Source: CAYZJK01 sp964479125
Lineage (GTDB): Bacteria > Patescibacteriota > Saccharimonadia > Saccharimonadales > Saccharimonadaceae
NCBI GenBank assembly: GCA_964479125.1
Contig: CAYZJK010000005.1
Location: forward strand, 1-32,695
Length of the DNA stretch: 32,695 bases
Direction: 5' to 3'
A model generated the notes under the pieces. That model worked only from the letters and a program-made list of their open reading frames with translations, had not been told where the DNA came from and did not search any database. The translations under genes were made by a program, and so were the position numbers. Positions 1 to 8,854 of the stretch are shown here, piece after piece (the stretch's first letter is position 1; every line of letters starts with the position of its first letter).

Positions 1-649
<649 letters not shown>

Positions 650-716
650 GTAAGGTGAATCTCCTGATAATTATATTATTATTCGTACATGGAAAACTCC
701 ACGACGTATGTAATAT

Positions 717-745
717 AATATACATTCTTTTTCAGTAGTTGTAAA
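717..745 (-). promoter_or_regulatory. Predicted tuf promoter
   Basis: On the minus strand a -35 box TTTACA (740-745) and a -10 box TATATT (717-722) are separated by exactly 17 nt. The expected transcript start is near 710, giving a leader of about 60 nt before tuf. This is a consensus match only. Confidence 0.65.
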
Positions 746-761
746 TATCTTATCAGTTAGT

Positions 762-799
762 AAAAAAGCCTGCTCCACACTGTTAAATGTAGGCAGGCT
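762..799 (-). terminator. Rho-independent terminator after the 805-1416 gene
   Basis: On the minus strand a 7-bp stem AGCCTGC / GCAGGCT (767-773 with 793-799) is followed by a run of T. It lies just after the stop at 805 and just before the tuf promoter, so it insulates tuf from upstream transcription. Confidence 0.75.
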
Positions 800-804
800 T
801 GGAC

Positions 805-1416
805 CTAGCACGCGCCAGGCGCTTTCGCTGAACGAAGCGGGACAGTTAAGAAGTTATGAGTACCATTCCGAACCCCGTACCAGCGCAGGTAAGTAATTCC
901 TTTCTCTGCGATTTCTATGTGTCCGTGAGGTCTAGCTCTGGCGATACTAGATTCATCCTCTGGATCAACAAGATGCTTTGGAGCGAAAAATATCTGTACA
1001 TACGGACTAGTTTCGCCAATCTCACGCAAATCTTTATTCTTTTCCCAACTACTGTCACCGGGTCGAACAATATTTGCGTTAATTGCCATGCTATCTGGAA
1101 TAGGCTCTTTGCCTACAAACTCAAGCAGAGTATTGATGGCTAATCTAGCCTGCGTTCTACTAATCCTGAGGCTATATTCTGCCCCAGCACATCTTTGAAT
1201 CGCAGCCTTGAATCGCTGATTTTTCAGCTTGTATTCATGAAACGTTTCAGGAGTCATTGCATTAAACAAGCCTCGCTTTTTGAGTTCGGCTTTCTTAATA
1301 CCAGTTACATGTGCGTCTACTTGTTTGTAATTTGCATAGGCGTTATGACGAATCTGAATTTGTTTCTCTACGTTCTCCATAGCATCTAGTAGGTTACACC
1401 ATACAAACTTCCACAC
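805..1416 (-). CDS. Hypothetical protein, about 203 aa
   Basis: I do not recognise a family. The protein is basic in its first half (repeated Lys/Arg, predicted helical, around TGIKKAELKKRG) and has a more beta-like C-terminal part ending in an HGHIEIAEKGITYLRWYG segment. There is no signal peptide or membrane helix. The chosen start is the GTG at 1416, because AAGAAGG lies 8 nt upstream; a GTG at 1425 overlaps that ribosome site, and an ATG at 1380 (MENVEKQ) is a possible shorter start. A good promoter sits at 1472-1500 and a terminator follows the stop, so the gene looks like a single transcription unit between the str genes and tuf. Function unknown. Confidence 0.75.
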   Translation of the reverse strand: MWKFVWCNLLDAMENVEKQIQIRHNAYANYKQVDAHVTGIKKAELKKRGLFNAMTPETFHEYKLKNQRFKAAIQRCAGAEYSLRISRTQARLAINTLLEFVGKEPIPDSMAINANIVRPGDSSWEKNKDLREIGETSPYVQIFFAPKHLVDPEDESSIARARPHGHIEIAEKGITYLRWYGVRNGTHNFLTVPLRSAKAPGAC

Positions 1417-1471
1417 AACTATCACCTTCTTATGTTCAGGAACATTACTCGCTTTGAGTAAACCTTAGATA

Positions 1472-1500
1472 ACTATATAAGAATAACTGGGTTTCTTCAA
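1472..1500 (-). promoter_or_regulatory. Predicted promoter of the 805-1416 gene
   Basis: Minus-strand -35 TTGAAG (1495-1500), 17-nt spacer, -10 TATAGT (1472-1477). A small hairpin, TTTACTC / GAGTAA (about 1445-1462), lies in the predicted leader. Confidence 0.6.
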
Positions 1501-1508
1501 GCATTAGC

Positions 1509-1910
1509 CTACATACTCATCCTGTATCTTAGAGTCTCAGCCAGATAGTAGTGTCGGTTATTTTCTTCGACCAAATATATGCCTTTATCCAGCTCTTTAA
1601 TGTCGTTTAGCAGTATTGACTCATCGCTCCTCGGAGATACGCTAACCAGCTTATTTAAATACAGTCCATCCGATAAATCTTTTAACAGATCGCTATCTTT
1701 AACCGGGTCAGGATGATCGGTAATGACGCAGGTATATAAAATCGCTCGATCCAAGCTTTCAAACACCTGGAAGATAGTGTCAGGTCGACCTGGTACTTTC
1801 GGTCGGTATTCAGCTACGAACTGTAGCTCCTGGCCACTGTGCCTTAAAAGGGCATCTTTTATATCTTGAGGAACTCTTATACCTGGACTGTTTTGCTTAT
1901 TAAGATCCAT
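1509..1910 (-). CDS. Hypothetical protein, 133 aa
   Basis: No family is recognised. The protein is soluble, with mixed charge and a likely alpha/beta fold; it has no signal peptide or membrane segment. It opens MDLNKQNSPG and ends ETLRYRMSM. The ATG at 1910 is preceded by AAGAGAG with about 7 nt spacing, a usable ribosome site. It lies downstream of the baeRF gene at 2000-3169 in the same direction but behind a terminator-like hairpin at 1950-1976, so it may have its own transcription start. Nothing in the neighbourhood identifies its job. Confidence 0.7.
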   Translation of the reverse strand: MDLNKQNSPGIRVPQDIKDALLRHSGQELQFVAEYRPKVPGRPDTIFQVFESLDRAILYTCVITDHPDPVKDSDLLKDLSDGLYLNKLVSVSPRSDESILLNDIKELDKGIYLVEENNRHYYLAETLRYRMSM

Positions 1911-1949
1911 AACTTACTCTCTTAATAATTTATATACTTGATTCATGGC

Positions 1950-1976
1950 AAAGACCCCTCTAAGTGAGAGGTCTTT
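1950..1976 (-). terminator. Probable terminator after the baeRF gene
   Basis: An 11-position stem (1950-1960 with 1966-1976, one C-A mismatch, 5-nt loop) lies 24 bp after the stop of the 2000-3169 gene. The stem ends in TCTTT, but no long T run follows, so termination may be partial. Confidence 0.5.
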
Positions 1977-1999
1977 AATCTCTCTAAGGTCTAAGGCCA

Positions 2000-3169
2000 T
2001 TAGTAGCGATACGAAGCCGCCACCAGTGACTGGTCGGGCATCTTAGATTGATCAAGTCCGACAATTCGGCCTCCCTGACTGTAAACAAGATCAATGAGTT
2101 CTTTGAGTCGATCACGATGTTTCTCAAGAGTTGTCCTTACTACTGGAGCTGGGCCATCCTTATAATCCGTCACTGAGTCGTTAGTTTCATCGATAAAGTT
2201 AACCATCAGGGTCTCAACCCTTCCCTCCTGGGCAGCAGTTGTAATCTCACCGATATCGACAGAGGCTCGGAACACTCCGACATATTCCTTAAACTGATTT
2301 ACAAGTTGAATCTCGTCCTTTTCAATTACTTCGCGCCTAATGATTGGCCAAGCTACTTCAAAAATTTCATGGGCAGATTTATCGGTATAGTTGCCAGGCA
2401 TTGCACACTCAAGGATATTCTTCATGCTGGTATGAGCTTTAAAGTGCGATGCTTCACTTTCAGTAGCAGCTATTAGCATTGGCCGAGATGAGTCAAAGTC
2501 TGGATAGTCTGTTATTCTTTGCTCAATGATCTTAAAGTATTGTAGCCTTTCAGCATCACCAGCCTCGGATGTATCTCCTTCACCATGCGGAGTGGTCGTA
2601 CCAGTTACGCCTGTAGGGCCGCCTCGGTGGCTGCGCCTCATCTTGTTAGTGGCAAACATCTCATCGATGTTTAAGGCATCCTCAAGACTTTTCGGTATAT
2701 TAACATCTACTTCCTCTAGCCCATATACATCACCTTTGTATAGCTTCGGATTATGAAAGGCAAGTGATAGAACATAGAATTTGCGGTTTTGTGAGTTCAC
2801 CATATGGAGCGGTGTGACATCAAATGATTCACCACAAGACACTGACTCCTCGAACTCGATTGGAGACTTATACATATGTACGTCCATCTCATCAATAAAG
2901 ATAGCTAGACCTTCAAGTGTGCTTTGCCAAAACACCATATTGTCCACTAGCTCCTCAAGACTGCTTAAGTTTTCATTAAGTGCCGGAGAATCGACATCAT
3001 CTTCTTCGACTAAGCTCTTAGCTTCGCGGAGTAGGTTCTTGAACCTAGTTTGATCCTCTTGAGAGTGCTGAGGGCCTGGTAGCCTATGAGTTGGTAGGTA
3101 AATACTTAATACTGGTGATCCTTGTTCTTCAGACAACCGTTCGATCGCTGACTTTGTAATCTTCTTCAT
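2000..3169 (-). CDS. baeRF-type (bacterial eRF1-like) protein
   Basis: This resembles the baeRF families, bacterial relatives of archaeal/eukaryotic release factor 1 that are thought to act at ribosomes, perhaps in rescue or stress; the exact role is unproven. Visible hallmarks are the early strand LSIYLPTHR (21-29), followed by a charged helix TRFKNLLREAK, then the FYVLSLAFHNPKLYKG strand-turn (131-146), a flexible Gly/Thr-rich linker with HGEGD (195-199), and the ALIAATES-like and AWPIIRREV segments of the later domain. At 389 aa it is of typical size. A strong ribosome site GGGAGG precedes the ATG at 3169. It is divergent from clpB, and the CIRCE element lies between them, which suggests but does not prove heat-shock control. 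I saw no clear promoter for it. Family assignment is from motif memory. Confidence 0.7.
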   Translation of the reverse strand: MKKITKSAIERLSEEQGSPVLSIYLPTHRLPGPQHSQEDQTRFKNLLREAKSLVEEDDVDSPALNENLSSLEELVDNMVFWQSTLEGLAIFIDEMDVHMYKSPIEFEESVSCGESFDVTPLHMVNSQNRKFYVLSLAFHNPKLYKGDVYGLEEVDVNIPKSLEDALNIDEMFATNKMRRSHRGGPTGVTGTTTPHGEGDTSEAGDAERLQYFKIIEQRITDYPDFDSSRPMLIAATESEASHFKAHTSMKNILECAMPGNYTDKSAHEIFEVAWPIIRREVIEKDEIQLVNQFKEYVGVFRASVDIGEITTAAQEGRVETLMVNFIDETNDSVTDYKDGPAPVVRTTLEKHRDRLKELIDLVYSQGGRIVGLDQSKMPDQSLVAASYRY

Positions 3170-3299
3170 TATGTACCTCCCTACGGTATTATTCGCTTAA
3201 TGCGCTTCTAGGTAGTACCTTCAGTATGGCAACCCTAACTGAATCCTGGCTGAATATATATCGACCTGAAGAGAAATATTATCTATACACCAAGCATTA

Positions 3300-3326
3300 T
3301 TAGCACTCTTGACCATAGAGTGCTAA
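3300..3326. promoter_or_regulatory. CIRCE element (HrcA operator) upstream of clpB
   Basis: A perfect CIRCE inverted repeat: TTAGCACTC, a 9-nt spacer, then GAGTGCTAA. This is the operator of the heat-shock repressor HrcA. It overlaps the clpB -35 box, so bound HrcA would block RNA polymerase directly. It also lies 130 bp upstream of the divergent baeRF gene. Confidence 0.95.
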
Positions 3327-3337
3327 TTTAATATAAT
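3309..3337 (+). promoter_or_regulatory. clpB promoter, -35 box inside CIRCE
   Basis: -35 TTGACC (3309-3314) lies in the CIRCE spacer, followed by 17 nt and a perfect -10 TATAAT (3332-3337). The expected start of transcription is near 3344. The ribosome site AGGAGG at 3353-3358 is 7 nt before the ATG. Confidence 0.85.
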
Positions 3338-3365
3338 TATATATAGATAAGCAGGAGGATAAAGA

Positions 3366-5495
3366 ATGGATCAACAGCAAGCAAAGTCTCCCCTACAGGA
3401 GTTTGGTCAAGATATCACTGCCCTAGCGAGAGAGGGTAAACTTGATCCGGTTATTGGTAGGGATGAAGAGATACGAAGAACTATGCAGGTACTTAGTCGG
3501 CGTACCAAGAACAACCCTGTTTTAATTGGTGAGCCAGGCGTTGGTAAAACAGCCATAGCCGAAGCCCTGGCACTTAGAATCGTTACTGGAAACGTGCCAG
3601 AGTCACTTAGAGACAAAAGACTAATCTCCCTTGAGATTAGTGCGCTAGTGGCTGGAGCATCATACAAAGGTCAGTTCGAACAGCGTCTTCAAGGTGTCTT
3701 AAAAGAAGTCGATGAAGCAGCTGGTGAAATTATTCTGTTTGTAGATGAGATTCATACAATGGTTGGCGCAGGCGGTGGCGAAGGCTCAGTTAATGCTGGG
3801 AACATGCTTAAACCTGCCCTAGCACGTGGCAAGCTCCGCATGATTGGTGCCACTACTCTTAGTGAGTATCGACAGTATATAGAAAAGGACGCTGCCCTAG
3901 AGCGACGATTCCAGCCGGTCTATGTTGGTGAGCCTAGCTTTGAAGATACAGTAGCTATCCTGCGTGGACTACAAGAGAAATATGAAGTCCACCACGGAGT
4001 ACACATCACAGACGATGCGATAGTATCCGCCACTCGCCTATCAACCCGCTATATTCCAGACCGCTTCCTACCTGACAAAGCTGTTGATCTGATTGATGAG
4101 GCGACTAGTGCTCTTAAGATGCAGCTAGAGAGCATGCCGATTGAACTAGACCGACTCAAGAACCGTATCATGCAACTTGAGATCGAAAAGACGGCCTTAA
4201 AGAAAGATCGTGGCGAAGATGCTAAGCAGCGCAAGAAAGATATTGAAGCCGAGATTGAAGATCTTAAAGTTAAGGCCGATGCTATTAGTAAGCGCTGGAA
4301 TAGTGAAAAAGAATTAATTAATAACGTAAATGAGAATGTAGAAAAGCTAGAATCCCTACGTAGTAAGCTTGATATAGCTGAGCGAGAGGCCGACCTTACA
4401 ATCGCTAGCCGGATACGATATGGTGAAATACCTGAAACACAGAAGGCCCTAAAAGAGGCTCGTGAAGCCCTGCAGTCTATTCCATCTCATGAACGACTAC
4501 TGCGCGAAGCCGTAACTCCAGACGACGTAGCGGCTGTCGTGGCACGCTGGACAGGCATTCCAGTTGAAAGACTGGTTGAAGACGAAGCATCTAAGCTAGC
4601 TAACTTAGCTAGGAACATCTCGAGCCGAGTTATCGGACAGGATAAGCCAATCGAAGCGATAGCTAGCGCTATTCAAAGATCTAGGGCCGGGCTTAGTGAA
4701 GAGAACCGACCAATTGGCTCTTTCTTGTTCCTAGGCCCAACTGGTGTTGGTAAGACGGAGGTAGCTAAGTCACTAAGCCAAGAGCTCTTTGATGACGAGA
4801 ATGCCATGATTCGAATTGATATGAGTGAATACATGGAACAGCATTCTGTCAGCCGTCTAATAGGTTCGCCTCCTGGATATATTGGTCATGATGAAGGTGG
4901 GCAGCTAACCGAAGCAGTACGAAGAAGGCCATATAGCGTCATACTATTTGACGAGATAGAAAAAGCTCACCCTGAAGTGTTTAACGTTCTTCTTCAAGTG
5001 CTAGATGATGGTCGCTTAACTGATGGTAAGGGTCGAGTAGTAAACTTTACCAATACGATTATCATTATGACTAGTAATATTGGTGCAGAGCGTATCATTG
5101 AATTTAAGGGCGACAACCTTGAAGACATTGAGCAGCTATTGATGGAAGACCTAAGGAAGCACTTTAGACCCGAGTTCATTAACCGTATAGATGACATAGC
5201 TATCTTTAATCGAATCACAGAAGAGGCAATGAGCCAGATAGTTAATGTCCAACTCGGATACGTCGAAAAGCTTGTTATGAATAACCGACAGATAAAGGTT
5301 AACTTCGACCAGAGTCTAAAAGACTACCTAAGTAAAGCTGGCTATGATCCAATCTTTGGAGCACGACCACTCAAGAGGCTGATACAAAAAGAAGTACTAA
5401 ACCCTCTAGCCGCAGAGCTCATTAGTGACGGCTTGCCGGAAGATGTAAGCGAGGTAACTATCTCAAGAGCTGGAGATAAAACTCTCATCAAGTAA
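3366..5495 (+). CDS. clpB: ClpB-type AAA+ disaggregase lacking the N domain
   Basis: ClpB is a hexameric ATP-driven chaperone that threads aggregated proteins through its pore, working with DnaK. Both AAA+ modules are complete: Walker A GEPGVGKT (55-62) with Walker B VDEIH (126-130), and Walker A GPTGVGKT (457-464) with Walker B ILFDEIEK (526-533). Pore tyrosines lie in ASYKGQ (100) and PGYIG (505). The long helical M domain between residues 252 and 385 marks ClpB rather than ClpA or ClpX. At 709 aa it lacks the usual N-terminal domain of about 145 residues; the strong ribosome site at 3353 and a start only 22 nt after the predicted transcript start show this is the native N-terminus. Control is by CIRCE/HrcA. 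ClpC is a weaker alternative because its middle domain is shorter. Confidence 0.93.
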   Translation: MDQQQAKSPLQEFGQDITALAREGKLDPVIGRDEEIRRTMQVLSRRTKNNPVLIGEPGVGKTAIAEALALRIVTGNVPESLRDKRLISLEISALVAGASYKGQFEQRLQGVLKEVDEAAGEIILFVDEIHTMVGAGGGEGSVNAGNMLKPALARGKLRMIGATTLSEYRQYIEKDAALERRFQPVYVGEPSFEDTVAILRGLQEKYEVHHGVHITDDAIVSATRLSTRYIPDRFLPDKAVDLIDEATSALKMQLESMPIELDRLKNRIMQLEIEKTALKKDRGEDAKQRKKDIEAEIEDLKVKADAISKRWNSEKELINNVNENVEKLESLRSKLDIAEREADLTIASRIRYGEIPETQKALKEAREALQSIPSHERLLREAVTPDDVAAVVARWTGIPVERLVEDEASKLANLARNISSRVIGQDKPIEAIASAIQRSRAGLSEENRPIGSFLFLGPTGVGKTEVAKSLSQELFDDENAMIRIDMSEYMEQHSVSRLIGSPPGYIGHDEGGQLTEAVRRRPYSVILFDEIEKAHPEVFNVLLQVLDDGRLTDGKGRVVNFTNTIIIMTSNIGAERIIEFKGDNLEDIEQLLMEDLRKHFRPEFINRIDDIAIFNRITEEAMSQIVNVQLGYVEKLVMNNRQIKVNFDQSLKDYLSKAGYDPIFGARPLKRLIQKEVLNPLAAELISDGLPEDVSEVTISRAGDKTLIK

Positions 5496-5503
5496 GCTAA
5501 TAT

Positions 5504-5535
5504 ACCCTGCCCTCTCCGGCAGGGTGTTGTCTTTA
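5504..5535 (+). terminator. Terminator after clpB
   Basis: A perfect 8-bp GC-rich stem (ACCCTGCC 5504-5511 with GGCAGGGT 5518-5525, 6-nt loop) begins 8 nt after the clpB stop and is followed by a T-rich stretch. It may also serve the convergent TM2 gene. Confidence 0.75.
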
Positions 5536-5545
5536 TGCCTACTGC

Positions 5546-6061
5546 CTACTTAACCCAGCGTCCACTACTATTGAAAATGTAGTTGTCACCAGCATACCGA
5601 GGAAGCTTGACTAGACTAATAATCATATCAACTAGTGGCCAGATACCGAGAGTAATCCACCAACCCACTAGCAGCATAAAGATACCCAACCCAACTTGAC
5701 CACGCACAAATCTCTGCACTCCAACTGCTGCAAATAAAATAGTTAAGATAATGTAGATGTATTCGTTAATTCTTCGGTATTCAGATCCTGAGTATTCTTC
5801 ATTTTCAGTTCGCGGACTTAGCGGCATTACCATCGACGTATCACCGTCTCGATAAATCCTTACCTTATCACCCACTTTAGTATAGGCATAACGCACTGCA
5901 CCTAGCGCAAGAGTAACTATCTCACCTCCCTCTTCATCGACTTTAACTTCATTACTGCCTACTTCTAGAATTTCACCGATGTCAATCTGCCCCTTGTCTG
6001 GATTACGTTGAATTATAAGTTCCCTTATCACAGCGCAGCCTTCAAGGTTACTCAAACTCAC
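5546..6061 (-). CDS. TM2-domain membrane protein
   Basis: The C-terminal 80 residues form a TM2 domain: two membrane helices joined by a short turn (YIILTILFAAVGVQRFVRG, then GIFMLLVGWWITLGIWPLVD), with the domain's Gly-rich and Asp-containing signatures. The N-terminal 100 residues are soluble, probably a small beta-barrel-like domain (repeated Val/Gly/Glu strands such as VGDKVRIYRDGD). The likely start is the GTG at 6061, 5 nt after TTTAGG; an earlier GTG at 6067 overlaps that site. It is transcribed away from fusA but follows the strong fusA terminator closely, so it may be expressed by read-through or from its own promoter. TM2 proteins have no single known function. Confidence 0.75.
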   Translation of the reverse strand: MSLSNLEGCAVIRELIIQRNPDKGQIDIGEILEVGSNEVKVDEEGGEIVTLALGAVRYAYTKVGDKVRIYRDGDTSMVMPLSPRTENEEYSGSEYRRINEYIYIILTILFAAVGVQRFVRGQVGLGIFMLLVGWWITLGIWPLVDMIISLVKLPRYAGDNYIFNSSGRWVK

Positions 6062-6069
6062 ATACACCT

Positions 6070-6099
6070 AAACAAAAACAGCTACCGAGATGGTAGCTG
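6070..6099 (-). terminator. Rho-independent terminator of fusA / str operon
   Basis: On the minus strand a perfect 8-bp stem CAGCTACC / GGTAGCTG (6079-6086 with 6092-6099, 5-nt loop) is followed by TTTTTGTTT. It starts about 20 nt after the fusA stop. Confidence 0.9.
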
Positions 6100-6120
6100 C
6101 TTGATTGTATATCGAGCGGC

Positions 6121-8208
6121 TTACTTAGAGCTTCGCTTTTCGATAATTTCCTGTGCCACGTTTGGCGGTACTTCTTCGTACTGATGGATTTCCATAGTAG
6201 ATACTGCACGTCCTTGGCTCATTGAGCGCAGGTCGTTAGTGTAACCAAACATACTTACTAGAGGCACGAATGCACGGATTAGCTTGATGCCACCTGGAAG
6301 ATCTTCCATCGCATCAATTCGTCCACGTCGTGAGTTTAGATCTCCGATGATGTCACCCATGAAGCTTTCAGGAGTAGTAACTTCAACCTTCATGACTGGC
6401 TCTAGAAGAACTGGGTTAGCTTTCTTAACACCTTCACGGGCAGCAAGGCTACCTGCAAGGCTGAAGGCTAGTTCAGAAGAGTCAACGTCGTGGTAGCTTC
6501 CGTCGTATAGAGTAGCCTTAACGTCTACTACTGGGTAGCCAGCGATAACACCGCCGTCTAGAGTTTCAGCAATACCCTTCTGTACAGCTGGTCGGTATTC
6601 CTGAGGAACCACACCACCCTTAATTTCGTCGAAGAACTCGAAGCCCTTACCTGGCTCGTTTGGTTCAAGGCGAATCCATACGTCACCGTATTGACCACGT
6701 CCACCAGACTGCTTAGCGTGCTTACCCTGTACTTCAACAGTGCTCTTAATTGACTCACGGAAGGCAACTTGAGGCTCACCAATGTTCGCTTCAACCTTGA
6801 ACTCTCGCTTCATTCGGTCAACTAGGATATCTAGGTGAAGCTCACCCATTCCGCTCATGATGGTCTGACCGGTCTCTTCGTCGGTGTGGATACGGAAAGT
6901 TGGATCTTCTTCAGCTAGTCGCTGTAGGGCAACACCCATCTTTTCTTGGTCAGCCTTAGTCTTTGGCTCAACCGCAATCGATACAGGTGGCTCTGGGAAG
7001 TCGATAGACTCAAGGATGATTGGGTTACCTACTTCACATAGAGTAGCACCAGTAGTTGTATCCTTAAGACCTACGACAGCCGCGATGTCACCAGCAGATA
7101 GTTCCGAGATTTCTTCTCGCTTATCAGCGTGCATACGTACGATACGTCCAACTCGTTCTTTCTTACCAGTCATTGAGTTGTAGATGTATGAACCAGCAGT
7201 AATCTTACCACTGTATACACGTACGAAAATTAGCTTACCTACGAATGGGTCAGTTGCAACCTTGAAGGCTAGGCCTGACATAGGATCCTTTTCAGTAGGC
7301 TTGCGCTCGATTTGGTCACCAGTCTTTGGATCTGTACCCCAGATTGAGTCAACGTCTAGTGGGCTTGGAAGGTAATCAGTAACAAGGTCAAGAACCTTTT
7401 CTACGATTACACCACGTCCGTCACCACCGGTAACTAGGTAGAAGTCACCTTGCAGTACTCGCTTACGTAGAGCTTTCTTTAGCTCTTCGTTAGTGATAGA
7501 CTCTTCGCCTTCTTCTAGGAAGCGCATCATTAGTTCGTCGTCAGCTTCAACAGCGTTTTCAACTAGTAGGCTTCGAGCGTTCTTAGCCTTTTCAACCATG
7601 TCAGCTGGGATTTCACCTTCGACTAGCTCATGATCAGAGAAATCTGTGTAGGTGTAAGCTTTCATTTCAATTAGGTCAACAACACCGTTGATATCCTTCT
7701 CAAATCCAATTGGAAGGTGGATAGGGAAAGCGTTTCGAGATAGACGGTTATGGATTGTCTGCAGGGCCTTGTGGAAGTCACCACCAATCTGGTTGATCTT
7801 GTTAATGAAGCAAATACGAGGCACGCCGTACTTGTTAGCCTGGCGCCATACAGTTTCAGTCTGTGCTTCTACACCAACCTTACCGTCGAAAACAGTAACA
7901 GCACCATCAAGAACACGAAGGCTTCGCTCTACCTCTGCGGTAAAGTCGATGTGACCCGGTGTATCGATGATGTTAACTTTGTGGCCTTTCCAGAAAGCGG
8001 TTACCGCAGCTGAGGTAATAGTAATACCACGCTCTTTTTCCTGAGCCATCCAGTCTGTTGTTGATTCACCTTCGTGAGTCGCACCAATCTTGTGATTGAT
8101 ACCCGTACGGTAAAGGATACCTTCAGTTGTCGTAGTCTTACCTGCGTCAATGTGGGCAATAATACCAATATTACGGAATTTATCGAGGGCAATGTTTTTA
8201 TCTGCCAT
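6121..8208 (-). CDS. fusA: Elongation factor G
   Basis: EF-G is the GTPase that drives tRNA-mRNA translocation and helps recycle ribosomes. The 695-aa length and five-domain layout are normal: G1 AHIDAGKTTTTEG, switch I ERGITITSAA, G3 DTPGHIDF, domain II around VRVYSGKITAGSY, and the domain IV tip region YDGSYHDVDSSELAF near the decoding centre. The oddity is G4: where EF-G has NKMD, this protein reads NKIN (136-139), so the Asp that recognises the guanine base is Asn. The codon is a clear AAC at 7792-7794. A ribosome site AAGGAA lies 7 nt before the ATG. The gene is third in rpsL-rpsG-fusA, after a 164-bp gap holding a hairpin. Confidence 0.98.
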   Translation of the reverse strand: MADKNIALDKFRNIGIIAHIDAGKTTTTEGILYRTGINHKIGATHEGESTTDWMAQEKERGITITSAAVTAFWKGHKVNIIDTPGHIDFTAEVERSLRVLDGAVTVFDGKVGVEAQTETVWRQANKYGVPRICFINKINQIGGDFHKALQTIHNRLSRNAFPIHLPIGFEKDINGVVDLIEMKAYTYTDFSDHELVEGEIPADMVEKAKNARSLLVENAVEADDELMMRFLEEGEESITNEELKKALRKRVLQGDFYLVTGGDGRGVIVEKVLDLVTDYLPSPLDVDSIWGTDPKTGDQIERKPTEKDPMSGLAFKVATDPFVGKLIFVRVYSGKITAGSYIYNSMTGKKERVGRIVRMHADKREEISELSAGDIAAVVGLKDTTTGATLCEVGNPIILESIDFPEPPVSIAVEPKTKADQEKMGVALQRLAEEDPTFRIHTDEETGQTIMSGMGELHLDILVDRMKREFKVEANIGEPQVAFRESIKSTVEVQGKHAKQSGGRGQYGDVWIRLEPNEPGKGFEFFDEIKGGVVPQEYRPAVQKGIAETLDGGVIAGYPVVDVKATLYDGSYHDVDSSELAFSLAGSLAAREGVKKANPVLLEPVMKVEVTTPESFMGDIIGDLNSRRGRIDAMEDLPGGIKLIRAFVPLVSMFGYTNDLRSMSQGRAVSTMEIHQYEEVPPNVAQEIIEKRSSK

Positions 8209-8331
8209 TAAATGTTCCTTACTTAATTAAATAATCTCCTGCTCCAAGTTTTGAACATAGGAGCACTTCATACACTATATTAACAGAATTAGACCTCTGT
8301 AACTAGTGTAGGCGGGGTTTCTCTCGCACGA

Positions 8332-8355
8332 AAATACGGGCAAAAACCCGTATTT
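8332..8355 (-). terminator. Intercistronic hairpin between rpsG and fusA
   Basis: A perfect 9-bp inverted repeat (AAATACGGG / CCCGTATTT, 6-nt loop) lies 17 bp after the rpsG stop. Only a short T run follows on the minus strand, so it could be a partial terminator, a processing site or mRNA-stabilising structure that tunes fusA relative to the ribosomal proteins. Confidence 0.55.
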
Positions 8356-8372
8356 ATCGCAAGAGCTTTCAC

Positions 8373-8852
8373 TTAGCCGCGTGCAAAGTGTGCGAATGCA
8401 CGGTTGGCTTCAGCCATCTTGTGTGTGTCTTCCTTCTTCTTGAAGGCAGCACCAGTTTCGTTGTAAGCATCGATGATTTCAAGCTCAAGTCGCTTAGCGT
8501 ATGACATACCGCTTCGTGAGCGTGCAGCCTGTACTAACCATGAGTATGCAAAGTGCATCTGTCGGTGTCCCTGAACTGGGAATGGAATCTGGTAGTTAGC
8601 ACCACCGACTCGTCGACTCTTAACTTCGAAATTTGGAGCAACGTTACCAAGTGCTCGCTCGAATACCTCTAGAGGGTTTTCGCTATCAAGCTTCTTAGCT
8701 GCGTTTTCAAGTGCTGTATAAACAGCTCGTTCAGCAACTAGCTTCTTACCATCAAGCATAGACTTGTTGATTAGGCGCTGTACTTGAACGCTCTGGTAGC
8801 GTCGATCTGGACTTAGTTCGCGCTGTAGCTTTCGGGTTACTTTTCGTGGCAT
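8373..8852 (-). CDS. rpsG: 30S ribosomal protein S7
   Basis: S7 is a primary 16S rRNA-binding protein of the 30S head and lines the E site. The protein has the family's usual size (159 aa) and signatures: LINKSMLDGKKLVAERAVYTAL in the N-terminal half, the VGGANYQIPFPV segment for the beta-hairpin region, and the C-terminal ending KKEDTHKMAEANRAFAHFARG. The start at 8852 is 2 nt after the rpsL stop, with GGGAG 10 nt upstream inside rpsL, so the two genes are translationally coupled. Confidence 0.97.
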   Translation of the reverse strand: MPRKVTRKLQRELSPDRRYQSVQVQRLINKSMLDGKKLVAERAVYTALENAAKKLDSENPLEVFERALGNVAPNFEVKSRRVGGANYQIPFPVQGHRQMHFAYSWLVQAARSRSGMSYAKRLELEIIDAYNETGAAFKKKEDTHKMAEANRAFAHFARG

Positions 8853-8854
8853 GA

